A stretch of DNA of 64,000 bases from NCBI GenBank assembly GCA_021432635.1, contig MU270052.1, positions 85,212 through 149,211 on the forward strand, read 5' to 3'. The stretch comes from Thozetella sp. PMI_491 (taxonomy: Eukaryota > Ascomycota > Sordariomycetes > Chaetosphaeriales > Chaetosphaeriaceae). The first letter of the stretch is position 1. Every line of letters starts with the position of its first letter. The translations under genes were made by a program, and so were the position numbers. A model generated the notes under the pieces. That model worked only from the letters and a program-made list of their open reading frames with translations, did no database searches and was not told where the DNA came from. Below, piece after piece: positions 21,135-32,315 of the stretch.

Positions 21135-23585
21135 TTAATCGAGACCGCCCTCGTCGTCCTCCGAGTCCCAGAGTCCCACGGGAGGATCCCTGATGTTGTC
21201 GACCACCAAACTGTCTGGCGGCAAGATATCAGAGGACGGCACCAAGGAGAAGCCACCGTTCGGCGCCCTGATCGGAGTCCCGTCGTCGTCAAATTCCGAC
21301 AGTGATGGTATACTAGAGAGCTGTGTCGGCCGGGGCACTGATTTCTCGGGCGAGGCCACGGGGCTCGACGATTCGCTTGCCGTCGTGGCCTGTGAAGGTC
21401 GGATAAAGTCGGATTTTCTAGCCGTTGTCCGTGCCTTCTGGACTTGGCTTGGAGCGGGCAGTGATGGGCGCACGAAAATGTCGTCGGATCTATCGGAGGA
21501 AGCCGATCTCACGTGCCCTGGCGTAGCGGCTTCCTGTGTCGAAGGAATTACTTCCGCCTCATCGCTCTCTTTGCGTAAAGCTTCCGAGGTAAGCATCTGT
21601 GTGGAGTGCACCAAATCGCTGAGCAACTGTTCCTGGAGCTCCTGTGATACGGTTGCGCCCTCGCCATGCTCCTCGAAGAGCGCACAACGCAGGTTCCCAA
21701 GTAGCTGTCCTACCGCGGCAGGGGGCAAGTAGGTGTGGCTGCTCGGTGCATTCTCTGCCCATCCGTTCTCCTTCAAGGTCTGCAACGAGACCGGATTGTT
21801 CAGTTGGTATACCTGAAGAAGCTCATGTGCAAATTTCGCCTTCATCTTCCCACTGTTGAATGCAGCATTGCCCTCGCCATGGCTGTTCGTGATCTCGCCC
21901 GGCCGCTTTGCCTGCCCGACCAGGGCCAGATACTGCAGCTCCATGACTGGCTTTGTAACGTAGATCCACATGCGTGTGACCTGGTCGGGGATCTTGACGC
22001 TGCGAAATTCGTGATTTTTCAGGCCTTTTTTGATCAAATCAACTGGCTTGGGATGCATGGACACCAGCACGTCAGAGCGATCGGTTTGGGGGCCCATCGC
22101 TTGGATGACCTCGAGGGGTACGCGTTGGCTCTCCAGGCCTTGACTCTGGTACTGACTTCTTCCTTGAGTATCTCTCGGAAGCTTCGGTGAGGAATGTAAG
22201 TCCGAACAGTCAGTCGGGGTTTCCTTCAAGACTTCTTCTGGGCTGGATTGTGGGAGCTCGATATGCACCCGCCGAGCTTTCGGTGTTGGGGTACCTGGTT
22301 GTAGTATTTCATCGTCGGATTCGTCATGTTCTTTCGGGCTAGGTGAATCTCTGGCGCTCCGACGCCGTTCGGTGCTGAATCCAGTGATTGAGCGTTGAGA
22401 AGAGCTAGGAGGAGGACAAGGCTTAGGACTAGGCGTTGCGCCATCTCCAAGGTCGCTGGATACCTTGTCCTCTAGCTCGTGGGTCTCCTCACTTCCCTTG
22501 CAAGGGGTGGCACTCTCCTGAGGAGCATCTCCACCCTTGCTCCTATCATCATCATCCACGTCGGCCTCTTCTATCGGTGCTTCATCCAGCACATCGGCGT
22601 CAACTATTCGGGGCGCAGGTGTCGGCGTTCCGATTTCCTCCTCCTCGGCCTTGGCGTATTGGCGTTGAGGGGTTTCATCCCTAGTTTGCGACTTCTGTGG
22701 CGATGGCCCCATGCTGGACCATTCATCGTCGGAGTCGGGTATTTCAGTGACATTCCTCGGCTGAGCAGACGGAGCGTCAGGTAAATCGGCTTCTGGGGCT
22801 GTGATATCGGCCAGTGCAGACCGTTTAGGCTGCTGGGAGTTTGCTTCAGCTGGTGAAACAGCCGGCTGGCTTGACCTCAGTTTGCGACCTGAGGATCCGA
22901 ACAGCGGAACAGGGGACCTTTTCGCTATCTCCTCTTCGGTCGGCAGCGGGACGCCAACGTTGGTCGACTTTTCTGTGAGTGGTGATCTGTAGAGGGAGGG
23001 GCTCAGGAACTGCTGGTGCAGCATCGGGGTGAAGGGGGATGGTTGAGAGGATAGGATTTCTTCCTTCTCGCGGACCCTCTTGGTGCTAGGTGTCTGAGGC
23101 AGGCTGCTGAGTGGCTGCGCGGGCTTTTCCATTTCCACATCTTTGCCAGTACTGCCCGGCCCCCAGGCTCCCAGGTGGGCGTCCGAGGCTTCATCATCAG
23201 AGTCTGGCACCTGAAGCATATCCTGGCCTTGTTGTTCGTCACTGTCTCCCTTCTCGGACAACATCTGCGTGAGTGTTTGGGTATGAAACGAAGAGCTTGG
23301 TGTGTCGCCCATCGTCTTCCGGCGCTTGTTCGACTGTTCCGGCTCGGTCGGCAGCACCAACATCTCCTCCTGCTCCGCTTCCTCCGCCGCCTGTATCTGG
23401 TGCAGATAGTCGAATTGAGTCAGAGTCTGCTGCCGCAGGGCGCGAGCCGAGGAGGGAGCCCGGCCATACGTCCTGATGTTGCGATTCCGGGCTGGGAAAT
23501 GCTGCTGCTGAGGGGCTGGCGAGGAATGGTAGACCCTCGAGGCTGCCGAGGATGCGACGGCTCGACGACGCGTCTGGGGTGCCAT
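21135..23585 (-). CDS. disordered nuclear-type protein with C-terminal ASCH/PUA-like domain
   Basis: Single exon, 816 residues from the ATG at 23585 (MAPQTRRRAVASS); the longer frame begins with GTG. The first 500 residues are low-complexity and probably disordered. They contain a nuclear localisation candidate (NKRRKT near residue 90), two QTLTQ motifs (QTLTQFDYL near 53, QTLTQMLSE near 103) and two [VI]PDSDDE motifs (near 126 and 283). A folded domain at about 505-640 starts VLVSMHPKPVDLIKKGLKNHEFR and continues MWIYVTKPVMELQYLALVG. The beta-strand, helix, E-F-R and IYVTxPV pattern resembles the ASCH branch of the PUA fold, which usually binds RNA or modified nucleotides. The C-terminal 170 residues are again disordered and acidic at the end. 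Nuclear location and nucleic-acid binding are inferred; no enzyme motif was seen. Confidence 0.8.
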   Translation of the reverse strand: MAPQTRRRAVASSAASRVYHSSPAPQQQHFPARNRNIRTYGRAPSSARALRQQTLTQFDYLHQIQAAEEAEQEEMLVLPTEPEQSNKRRKTMGDTPSSSFHTQTLTQMLSEKGDSDEQQGQDMLQVPDSDDEASDAHLGAWGPGSTGKDVEMEKPAQPLSSLPQTPSTKRVREKEEILSSQPSPFTPMLHQQFLSPSLYRSPLTEKSTNVGVPLPTEEEIAKRSPVPLFGSSGRKLRSSQPAVSPAEANSQQPKRSALADITAPEADLPDAPSAQPRNVTEIPDSDDEWSSMGPSPQKSQTRDETPQRQYAKAEEEEIGTPTPAPRIVDADVLDEAPIEEADVDDDDRSKGGDAPQESATPCKGSEETHELEDKVSSDLGDGATPSPKPCPPPSSSQRSITGFSTERRRSARDSPSPKEHDESDDEILQPGTPTPKARRVHIELPQSSPEEVLKETPTDCSDLHSSPKLPRDTQGRSQYQSQGLESQRVPLEVIQAMGPQTDRSDVLVSMHPKPVDLIKKGLKNHEFRSVKIPDQVTRMWIYVTKPVMELQYLALVGQAKRPGEITNSHGEGNAAFNSGKMKAKFAHELLQVYQLNNPVSLQTLKENGWAENAPSSHTYLPPAAVGQLLGNLRCALFEEHGEGATVSQELQEQLLSDLVHSTQMLTSEALRKESDEAEVIPSTQEAATPGHVRSASSDRSDDIFVRPSLPAPSQVQKARTTARKSDFIRPSQATTASESSSPVASPEKSVPRPTQLSSIPSLSEFDDDGTPIRAPNGGFSLVPSSDILPPDSLVVDNIRDPPVGLWDSEDDEGGLD

Positions 23586-24456
23586 GTTGGGCAGGCGAAC
23601 GGTCACACGCGATGTGGCTAGCTGGGGCGTCCTAAAAAGGAACGTCGAGGATCGTTCTAAGTGCCCTCTGCGGATATCGGTTTGAAGGGCATTTGGCGGC
23701 CAGTGCTGTGATGTCGCTCAAAGCTTGCTGAATCAGGCATACGCCGGAGCTGCTCATGCCTAGAACCTCTCTAAATCTGCAGACGCGTCCAGCCGCTCAG
23801 AAGACGCGTCTTAGCGGGGCTATCCCTACTCAGGAGTGCATGCCAGCACACTTAGTCATCAGTGACGTCGGGTTCTGGGTAAACGACGGCAATAATCGCC
23901 CTAACAGGTACAGTACAGTAACCCACGGACCTGCCTTCTCGGTTCATCGCATCAGGCCGGCCACTGCTGCTAGCCCATCACACAACGGGACAAGTATTCA
24001 CGAGCAAAATCCATTGTCAGTCTATCTTGCGAGGCGGTTCGAGCCCGGAGAGGAGTGCTGGGCTAACGTAAAAACAACCCATCCGGAGGCCAGTCATTCC
24101 TGGCTGCGTCCTTTACGACTACTTCCCCTCCTACCACCGCCGGGAATCGCCCACCAGGCGTCGAGAATGATCCGCCAAGCCAGTTAGAACTCGATGTTGG
24201 ACACAGGATGCGCAGTCTTGGCCATCCGTGCCCCGTTCCTATGCATGCAAGCAAATGCCTGTCAACCCCATGGCCTCCGTTTTTATGTTCCCTGTAAAGA
24301 CGAGTCTGTGCCTCCAATCCCATCACGCCTTCCGTCCATGCTGCCTGTGATCGTAATTCTGCATAACGGAGCGTAAAGGGGTCGTATAGGGTCAGAACTA
24401 AAAGAAAGAGCTCCAGCCGGCCTCGGATATGAGATATTAGAAGTGTCGGCCCTCCC
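23586..24456. other. intergenic, no supported gene
   Basis: 870 bp between the ASCH-domain gene promoter and the 3' end of ufd4, both on the minus strand. Nothing beyond short, non-coherent open frames was seen. Confidence 0.5.
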
Positions 24457-27400
24457 TCACGACAGATGGAAGGCTCCCTGGCCCTCCTTGATAGCGGTAA
24501 ATAGTCGCTTCTTCATGATGTTAATGTCGGTATAGTCGGGTAGTTTGAGATAGTTGACGCAAGTCATCACGCTCGGGAGGTAGTCGTCCGACGTGTAAGG
24601 CGCCTCACTGGGCTTGCACACCACCGTAAACATGGGAGTCAAGCTCCGGAAACCTGCCAATCGTTAGCTTTCTCTCCTCCGCCACACTATACAACCAACG
24701 CAATACATACCGCCAATAGGCAGCTTAGGGCTGCCGGTCGTGAACTGTAGGAAGTCCCTGCGCTCGCTGAGACTCAGTTCGCTCATGGCCTGGAGAAGGT
24801 TCTTCACGCTCTTGCTGTCCATGTTGTAACCATGATCAGCTTTAACCGAATCCATAAGCGCTGTTATCGTGCGTTAGCTTGTATAATCGAAGAAGAGGGC
24901 GACTGGGGTGCTCGACTTACTCTCAAGACTCCAGTCTTCGTCAACGCGCCCGAAGAGGCTGCAAAGCTCATCGGGGGTGAAGGCGCTCAAGGCCGAGTAA
25001 GGGAAGACCTGCGAGAAGCCGACGCGGAACGCATCCACTTGGCGACGCACACCGCTCCCCAAGGTCATGTCGATGACTTTCTCCAGGTAGAGGTCAACAT
25101 TCTCGATGCTCAGCTTGACCTGCGAGCCATTCGGAATGAGCTCGATCTCGGGGAAGCCCGGCAGTGTGAAGTCCAGGTAGAGGTCATCGATCTTGATCTT
25201 GTCAACTACAATGTTCTCGGTGTCGGTGACCTTCTGGGCTGGTGTCCGCGCCGGATCCTCGTCGATCTCCTTCTTGGCTGTGGCAAACTTCTTGATAAGC
25301 ATCAACGACCGCGCAATGACGGGGTCGACGGATTTGACAGCCCCAAGGGATGGTCGAATGCTCGTGGACTCGTCCCCAATACGGAAGAAGATAGGGTTCA
25401 GGTTGATATCGATGATGCGCGAATCGAGCATAGATCTGGCAACAAATTTGCCCAACATCTTGAAGAGCTGGAGCACCTTTTCTCCCTCTTCGGACGCTGC
25501 ATACTCGTCGCTCAGCGGTCGTGGGAAGAGGCCGGTCTGGCCATTCACGAACTCGTCGTCTCCGCTAGCATCGCTGTCGCGCCACAGCCTCAGCTTCTTC
25601 TTCGCAAACTCTTTAGATACAGTCGAGTAGAACTCCAAGGTCGGCCCGAGACCCGTCCCGACCTCCTCGAAATACTCGACTTCCAGGATGCTCTGAGAGG
25701 CCCCGTACAGCTCCATGACTTTCACCGCCGACTCGAGGATCTTGGACCGAGAAATCCGGACCTTCTGTCGCTGCAGCCGCCCCAGGAACGGCCGCTCGTC
25801 GCGGCGATCGCGGCGGTTCTCCTCTTGAGACTGAGCGTTCTGCCACCGGCTCATAGACCTTGCGTAGCCGAACGACGTGGATTGAAGAAAGAGATGGCGG
25901 GTCTCGAACGGGAAGAGGAAAGGATAGAGCCTAGCCAGGTCCTCGCTCCAGCTCGGCAAGCAGTTGCTTGCCACGATTAGCGGCTCCTCCAGTTGCCGGT
26001 TGAGCTTCGCCGTGAGCTTGGTATTGACGAACTGGGATAGGGGCTCCACGTTAAGCTTGATTGTCTCCTTGTTCTCTACGATGACATCGTCGATATTTGC
26101 GTTCAAATCGTGTAGCTTGTTTAGGAGGCGAAGGATTGACGCAGTGGTAGGATGCCGAGCGAGTGACCCAGGGGTAGATGATTCCTCAGTATCCATACTA
26201 GCATCAAAGGAGGCGCCGAAGGCGATGGACTCTGGAGGCGGAGGCCCCGGAACGCGCTTAAATTTGACGGTATGCACGGCAGACCAGAGGCTACGGTTCA
26301 GGGTGTCATCTGGGGACTGTGCTGAACTGTGGACAGCACGGTAAATCGTCGTCTCGTTGGGAATCACCTTGCTCTCAATGCTGAATTCAATGTGCCAATC
26401 TTGAGGCACGGCCTGGATAGCGGCAGCATACGACATTGGCCGTGAAGGTGCGGATGGGGTCGGGGTGCTTTGCAGGGCCGCTGCTAGGGCGCTCATGCGA
26501 CTAGGCAGGTTACTGGTGGTCCGGGTCTGGGAAGGAGTCGGCACGCGAGTGCCATCCTCCTTCCTCGCTGTGATCTTGCCTCCAGCAGCCACCTCCATGT
26601 TCACGGCTGTCGGATCCGGGGTCGGAGCGTCGTCCATGTCGTCGTCCAGGTCTCGGAGCACATTCAAAGCACTTCCCTCGCCGAGGTCCTCATCGTCGTC
26701 CGAGAGCTGTTTCTCATCGGCGCATTCGAGTGCATTGGCCAAATCATCATCGTTGTCAGGCGGTGGGGGCGGAGGTGGGGGAGAAGTGTCAGATCCTGCT
26801 TGACGGCGGCTAGACCGGCGAAGAACAGCCTTCTCCCTTGCGTTTGATGGCTCGGGGGTGGACGGTGTCTCGGCCAACGGCTGCGTCTTCGAGCTGGACT
26901 TCCGGGCGGAGCGGGACGCAGATGACTGTGGAGGGGCGACTGGCGGTGGTGCTGGGGTGGAATTGCCCGACGGGGGTTGAGATCGGTCCACAAGCCTCGC
27001 AGCAGCGGCACTCAGTGGTAGGCCCGTGGATCCAGCCATGGCAGCGAGGGCTCGGGACACGGCATCAATCCGCTTAGAGCCGCGCGGTCGCTCAGACAGA
27101 GCAATCCGGGGCCTCAGATAGTCGTCGAGAGACTTAAAGGTCGTAATAGCGTGGATCGTAACCATGATATTACGATACGCCCTGGGAATGTCGGAATCAT
27201 CGTCGGCCACCAGCTTGAGGCGAATCTGCTTCGCGAGCATCGATGCAGCGCTGATCCGGTTGCCATCAAAAGTATTGTGATGGACGGTGATGACCTCGAA
27301 GTGCTCCGATCGGCTTAGCAGATCCTGCAGTTTGTGAATCATCACACTCATCGGCGTCGTTGGCGACTCCGCCGTGGCGGTCTTGGGCCTCGACTTGACC

Positions 27401-30400
27401 GAGTAGCCCATGAAAACCTGCAGGAAGGCTGATTGGGCCTCCGCTGCAAGTTCCTGGTCAGGATTGCTAAAAACCTCCTCAAGCACGCGCACGACCCCTG
27501 ACGCTAGCAACTCAGCGCTTGTGACGCTCTCCAGTACATCGGAGTCGAAATAAGACGCGAGCTGGGTGAAGAGAGCGGCACCATTTTCGGGCGCGAGGTT
27601 GGCCGAGGTGCGGTGAAGATAGAATGCTTCAATATCAGCTGCGAGTGTCGAGAGATTGGTGAGTATCTTCATAGCTTTCTTCTTCATGCTCTTGCCCTGC
27701 TTCTCGGTCTCGTGGGTCTCCAGGAACTTCTTGGCAACTTCAGTGATGCGTGCCTTCATGGACGGGATATCGGCGACGAAGTGCCGAGGCGGACCATCGA
27801 TTGACATAGTCGAACCCTCGCTACTAACAGGAGAGCCAGACATGTCGTCTCGGTGGTGATCATGCTCGTTTTCATACTCATCGTTGCCATCTTCGTCGGA
27901 CTGGTCCTCTTTGTCGTCTTCCTCGTCACCGTGATCCCCGTGCTCAGCCTCACCCTGCTCCCCATCTTGGCCGTCGATCACCACGTCCGAGTCCGAGTCA
28001 TGCCCGTCGGATGGCTCGCCCGGGTCCTCAGCAGGGGTCTCCACGACCGAGTCGTTGCTGTTACTTCGGGCTGGCTTCCGTTCCAGTTCGGGCTCAGCAG
28101 TAGAGAGCTTGGTGATCTCGGTGATGACGCCTTCCCTGTAGAGCTGGTAGCGGTATACGCTGTCCAGCCTGCTCATTAAGAGCTCTGTGGCCTGCAGGGC
28201 AAACATGACCAGGGTTGGGTGGTCTTGCTGGGAGAGGATGGAAGCGAGAAACGAGGCGTACGGCACCGTTTTGAGAGCCTCGACTAGTATGTCCTCGTCT
28301 AGGTTGGACAGCATCTTAAGTTGAGCTGTCAATACCTTCTGGCGCACGCTAAGGTTCACAGTGCTGGAGAAGGCGTCCGTGAGGGTAGGGAACAGGATCA
28401 GGGCAAAGCGACGGACTTCGTCCTTGCATCCCTCTAGCAGCTCTATGCGCTTCTCATTAGTCGTGGTCTTCCTAGGCCCCATTGAAGAGGGCGTGATGGG
28501 CTCGGGAGGCGAATGGACTTCAACGAAGTCGCCCGACGCAGGATCCGCAGCTTTTGGTAGATTCGGGAGGAGCTCGCATATGACGTTGAGCGTCTCGATA
28601 ATCTGGTCGCGTGGGCGGTGGATGAGGGCCTGCATTATGAGAACACTGTCTAGCTTTGAGGCGACATCCTCTGTGCCGCTCGGCGGGGAAACCCCTGTGA
28701 GAATCTGATAGAGCGTCTCTACGACGTTCATCTGGAAGAGCTCAGCCGACAGGCGAGGGCTCGCTCGGGCTGTAAAGGCCAGAACGCGGAGGAATTGGGT
28801 GTGAATGTTGGGCCCGATCAGGTTCGTGGTGCCAGGCAAAAGGAGGCGGAGGATCGTCCTGAGGAGGCCCACACTGACGAGTTCCTCGAGTCTCTGAGGC
28901 TGATACTTGAAGCTCTCGACGATCCGGGAGACGCAGAGCGATGCCTGCTCAACCACACGCTGATCGCTGCTGCCAAGTACCTGGAGAAGAGTAGGCATCA
29001 CGTCTCGGATGACTGGGAATGAGTCTTCGGGGATGTTACGGCAGCAGTTGGCCGCAGTAGTGACGGCAACACGCTGCGTGCTCGTCGCAAAAAACTCAAG
29101 GTACGAAAGACACGCTGTCAGACCACCCTCGCGTACGATGCTTGCTGGGTACTCAACCGAAATCTTCTCCAGTGTGCTAAGGGCTTGTTCCGCGAGGTCG
29201 ATAAACGAAATCTCGAGGAGCTTTTGGCACAGAACGGGAACAGCCCCGCCGTAGACGACATTGGCAGTGCTAGGAGGAAGAGCCTCCATCAGGTTGGCCA
29301 GGCACCGGCAGGCGAGGAGCATGATCTCTGGGTTCTCCTCGCCCGTGAGCTCGTTTGGCTGCATCAAGGACACCAGCTCCTTGACGAACGAGTCCGGAGA
29401 GAAATGGCCGGATAAGTTGTCCTCGTTTGAGACCAAGAGGATCTCCGAGAGCTCCTGGAGCGCTATGAGCTGGATCGACGGGTCGTCCTTTTGCCGCAGA
29501 TTGCTCAGAATCTCCCGTAATCTAGACGATATGCCCGACATCATGCCCGTCAGCGCGCGGAGGGTGCTGGAGAGGCCGTGGCCAGGCCCTCCTGGCCCGC
29601 CAAATCCGCCAAATGGATCTTCATCTTCATCGTCGTCACCCTCGTAGCGGTGCCCGTCCTCGTCCTCGTCCTCATCCTCGTCCTCGTCTTCCTCCTCGTC
29701 ATCGTCGTCATTCTCGTCGCTGTCATCGGCACTCGAATGGTCGTCAGGAGGTGGCGGCGGCTGGGGGATGGTGTCTTTCTCCTGCTCCTCCGTCCCCGCC
29801 ATCACGACATCTTGGTCCTGGGCATCGTTTGTTGGCCGCTTCGACCGACGGGCAGAGCTCGAGGCTGAGGCTGGTTCTTTTAGTTGGGCGGTGAGATCGT
29901 GGTTGGCTCTCCTGGTTGAGGGCCAGCACGTACCTTGACCACTCTGGGCACTCTTCTTAGTCCGACTCGGTCGACGGCTAGACGAGGTTGAGGGTATGGC
30001 ATCCGAAGCAAGGTTAGGCTCGGTGGGGGTCCTAGGGCAATAGGCCGTCAGCATCAGTTGGCTCTGTGGGAAAACCGCGAGAGCAGGGTAGAGGAGCATC
30101 CAACGTACTCTGGACTCGACATAGTCGCTGCAGCCTTTCCCTTCCTCGCACGTGCAGATGTGGCCGGGGCGGCAGAGTGGATGGGAGGATGTTGCGGCGG
30201 GTGTGCTATCCGCTGTCGCTTCGAGCGTCGAGAAGGCTGTTCTGCAGAGGCGTCAGGCGGACTCGGCTCGGCTTGCGTCTTCCGCTTGCGAGTCGTCGAT
30301 GGTTGGGGCGGGGCGGGTGTGGTGGGAAGGACTGCTCCCGAGGCAGCGGCGGCCGATGGGGTCGATGAGGCTGCCTGTGCTGCTTGTCGAGCCGACGACC

Positions 30401-30419
30401 TCGTGACTCTAGCCGACAT
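24457..30419 (-). CDS. ufd4: HECT-type E3 ubiquitin ligase, Ufd4/TRIP12 family
   Basis: Ubiquitin-fusion-degradation E3 ligase. Exons 30419-30109, 30031-24921, 24860-24711 and 24653-24457 give 1922 residues; introns are 77, 60 and 57 bp, all with in-phase GT-AG sites. The N-terminus is Ser/Pro-rich and basic (SRRSKRQRI). An acidic run is followed by GGFGGPGGPG and an armadillo-type helical region (about 190-680) starting LRALTGMMSGISSRLREIL. More acidic linkers lead to the HECT domain in the last 370 residues. The catalytic cysteine lies in LPSVMTCVNYLKLPDYT, 34 residues from the C-terminus, and is present only after the last splice. A 57-nt in-frame segment at 29877-29933 has donor GTACGT and an AG acceptor and may be a further intron (1903 residues if removed). 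Nuclear/cytosolic location and N-degron or UFD substrates follow from the family. Confidence 0.95.
29656..29713. repeat. GAC/GAG-type low-complexity tract inside ufd4
   Basis: Trinucleotide-like repeat (CTCGTC units on the plus strand) encoding an uninterrupted Asp/Glu run in the N-terminal linker of Ufd4. Length polymorphism is likely. Confidence 0.75.
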
Positions 30420-30598
30420 GAGTAAATGTGCGATCGTGGCAATTCATGGGTTAAGTTGTGGGTTGCAGAAAAGGCGGCGGGGAGGATCTAGCGAAGGGGG
30501 AGAAGGAGATGGTGGGAGACAGTAAGAAGAACGACGAGGGGTGATTGCTTTGTGCAGGTGAAATTGTGACGGTAGTTCTGGCGCCACTTGGTGACCCG

Positions 30599-31099
30599 TC
30601 ACAGGATGCAGTGCCTCAGGCCCAGTCGTCGGCTCTCCGGCGAGGCGATGGCTGATGCGGAGGCCGCGAAGGCTCTAAATAACGATGCCGCTCTGTCGGG
30701 CGGATGCCAGGCGTTTGCCCAGGGGTTGGGCGACGAGAACCCTGAAGGCTGGCTGATGGGCCGGCGGGAGTCGGCGGAGACGTCGAGTTACAAATGCTCG
30801 ACGGTTCCGGACCATGCACGCCACGACCGACAGGGCAAGGCAGGGCAGGGGGGGTTATGCAGGGTCGGAGAGACTTCAAAAGTGCAGAGAGGGGAAGAAA
30901 AAGTCAAGGGCGGTATGTACCTGGATGATGAAGACGTGCGAGGGGAAGGAGCCGCAGGCCTCGCCGAGGAAAGAATGGAGGATGCGATCGAAGATGGGGA
31001 CGAAGCGGAGGAGGGCAGGCGCACTGCGTGATCGTTATCAAGAGCCGATCTGGAGCGCGGGTGATGTGCGGAGCTTCGTTCTGCCATGGATTACGCCAT
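30599..31099 (-). CDS. small spliced hypothetical protein (85 aa), reconstructed from splice signals
   Basis: Three exons are proposed: 31099-31095 (ATG GC), 31023-30921 and 30748-30599, ending TGA. Introns are 71 bp (donor GTAATC, acceptor CACGCAG) and 172 bp (donor GTACAT, acceptor CAGCCAG), with phases that match exactly. The protein would start MAAPALLRFVPIFDRILHSF, then LGEACGSFPSHVFIIQ and a C-terminal part PNPWANAWHPPDRAASLFRAF. The middle exon has C or G at the third position of nearly all its codons, unlike the overlapping frames. No family is recognised; the first 20 residues form a hydrophobic/amphipathic helix that could target membranes or mitochondria. It ends 180 bp before the ufd4 start on the same strand. 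Alternative: these segments are a spliced ufd4 5' leader in CT-rich promoter DNA. The long second intron is the weakest point. Confidence 0.4.
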
Positions 31100-32315
31100 G
31101 AGGCAGGCCGCGTCGGAGTATCGATGGGCGAGAGGGGGGTTCGCTGGCTTGGATGGTGTCACGTATGCAGACGAGTCGATGTTCTGGTGGTCGGGAGTAG
31201 ATGGTGGGGTGGGTGGTTAGTCGTTGGGTTCGTGATCGCAGTGGCAGAAGGCCCTCGACAGCGGTGGAGATGCAGATAGTGCAATGGCCGGATAGAGGGG
31301 GGGCATGCTAACTTTGATCCGATGTGGGCTGCTTGGCTGCTCCAACCCCCGATGCCGCCGGCGGCTCGCAAGCACCCATGGCGTGCGTGCCTGAGGGTGC
31401 GCACAGACGGTCAATCCAAGGAAATGCACGGTCTTGATTGGATCCAACGCAGCAGGGCCGGAGCCTTGCCAAACCTTGACTTGTACAGGGCCAAAGTTCC
31501 CCAAGACACCGTCAGTCTGTCTCTGAGGGACTGAACTCACTCGGTAGGCCTCGCATCACGGTCGCCCGGATCGCTGCCATGCCAGCGGTTCCGCCCTTTC
31601 GGTTCTCGTCACCCCCCTACTCGCTCTGCGCCAGCCCAATCCTACAGGATCATAAATCACGAACCATGAGCGCCATGGGTCGCTTGGCTGTCCAGCTCGC
31701 AATGGGGGCTGAAAGGCTATGGACCGCCCAGCTCATCATGCAATCTCTGCGCATTGTACAAGCGAAGCACGCCTGAAAGAATTCCCGCTGCCTACTCTGC
31801 CTGTCTTAAATGCCGGAATAGCGCACGACGGCACCTGCTTCCCTACCTAACAATGACTTTGTTGTCCTTTTTACATTCCTCGCCCAGTCTTCCGCTTCTC
31901 GACCACAGCTGGCATATGGCCGGCTTGCGCTCGAGTGCAGCCGGCGCTTACATACAGGGCCGGTCCGCCTTCCCTCCTACACTAGGCAACACTCGGCACG
32001 AGGGTCAGCACTCGTCGCCCTGCGGCTTCGATACCGAACCCATAGAATTGTAGTATATCTCCAATCCCTTATCACGTGGGGCGGTGCACGGAACATGGGG
32101 AGCGAGGGTCCGGCCGGCACAGCAGTCGCGGGGGCCCCAATGGGCCGGCCAAAGCCGTCGCTTTCCATCGGCTCAAATGACGTCGGTACTCGGATGACCG
32201 AGGACGAACTTACCCCTAGTTGCTCTCCCTCCTCTACCCTCGGCGAGACTCTCTCCTATTCCTACCCCGTAGAAGAGTGAATAGTTGCCGCTGTCGACTG
32301 ACGGGATCCTCCAAC
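31100..32315. other. intergenic, divergent promoter region before BCKDH E1 alpha
   Basis: 1.2 kb without a supported protein gene. It contains a short ATG-initiated frame just before the E1 alpha start (listed separately). A further minus-strand coding-like frame without a start (31100-31190) may belong to the small spliced gene. Confidence 0.45.
32095..32280 (+). other. possible upstream ORF before BCKDH E1 alpha
   Basis: A 61-codon ATG-started frame (MGSEGPAGTAVAG...) ends with TGA at 32280, 36 bp before the E1 alpha ATG. If it lies in the transcript leader it could act as a uORF. No transcription start is known, so this remains speculative. Confidence 0.2.

Noticed and set aside
24832-25980. 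382-codon plus-strand frame
   Set aside because: Antisense of the Ufd4 HECT domain; long only because of GC-rich codon bias on the real strand.
30588-31031. 147-codon plus-strand acidic frame
   Set aside because: Its Glu/Asp-rich part is the exact antisense register of the proposed minus-strand exon, which shows the stronger third-position bias.
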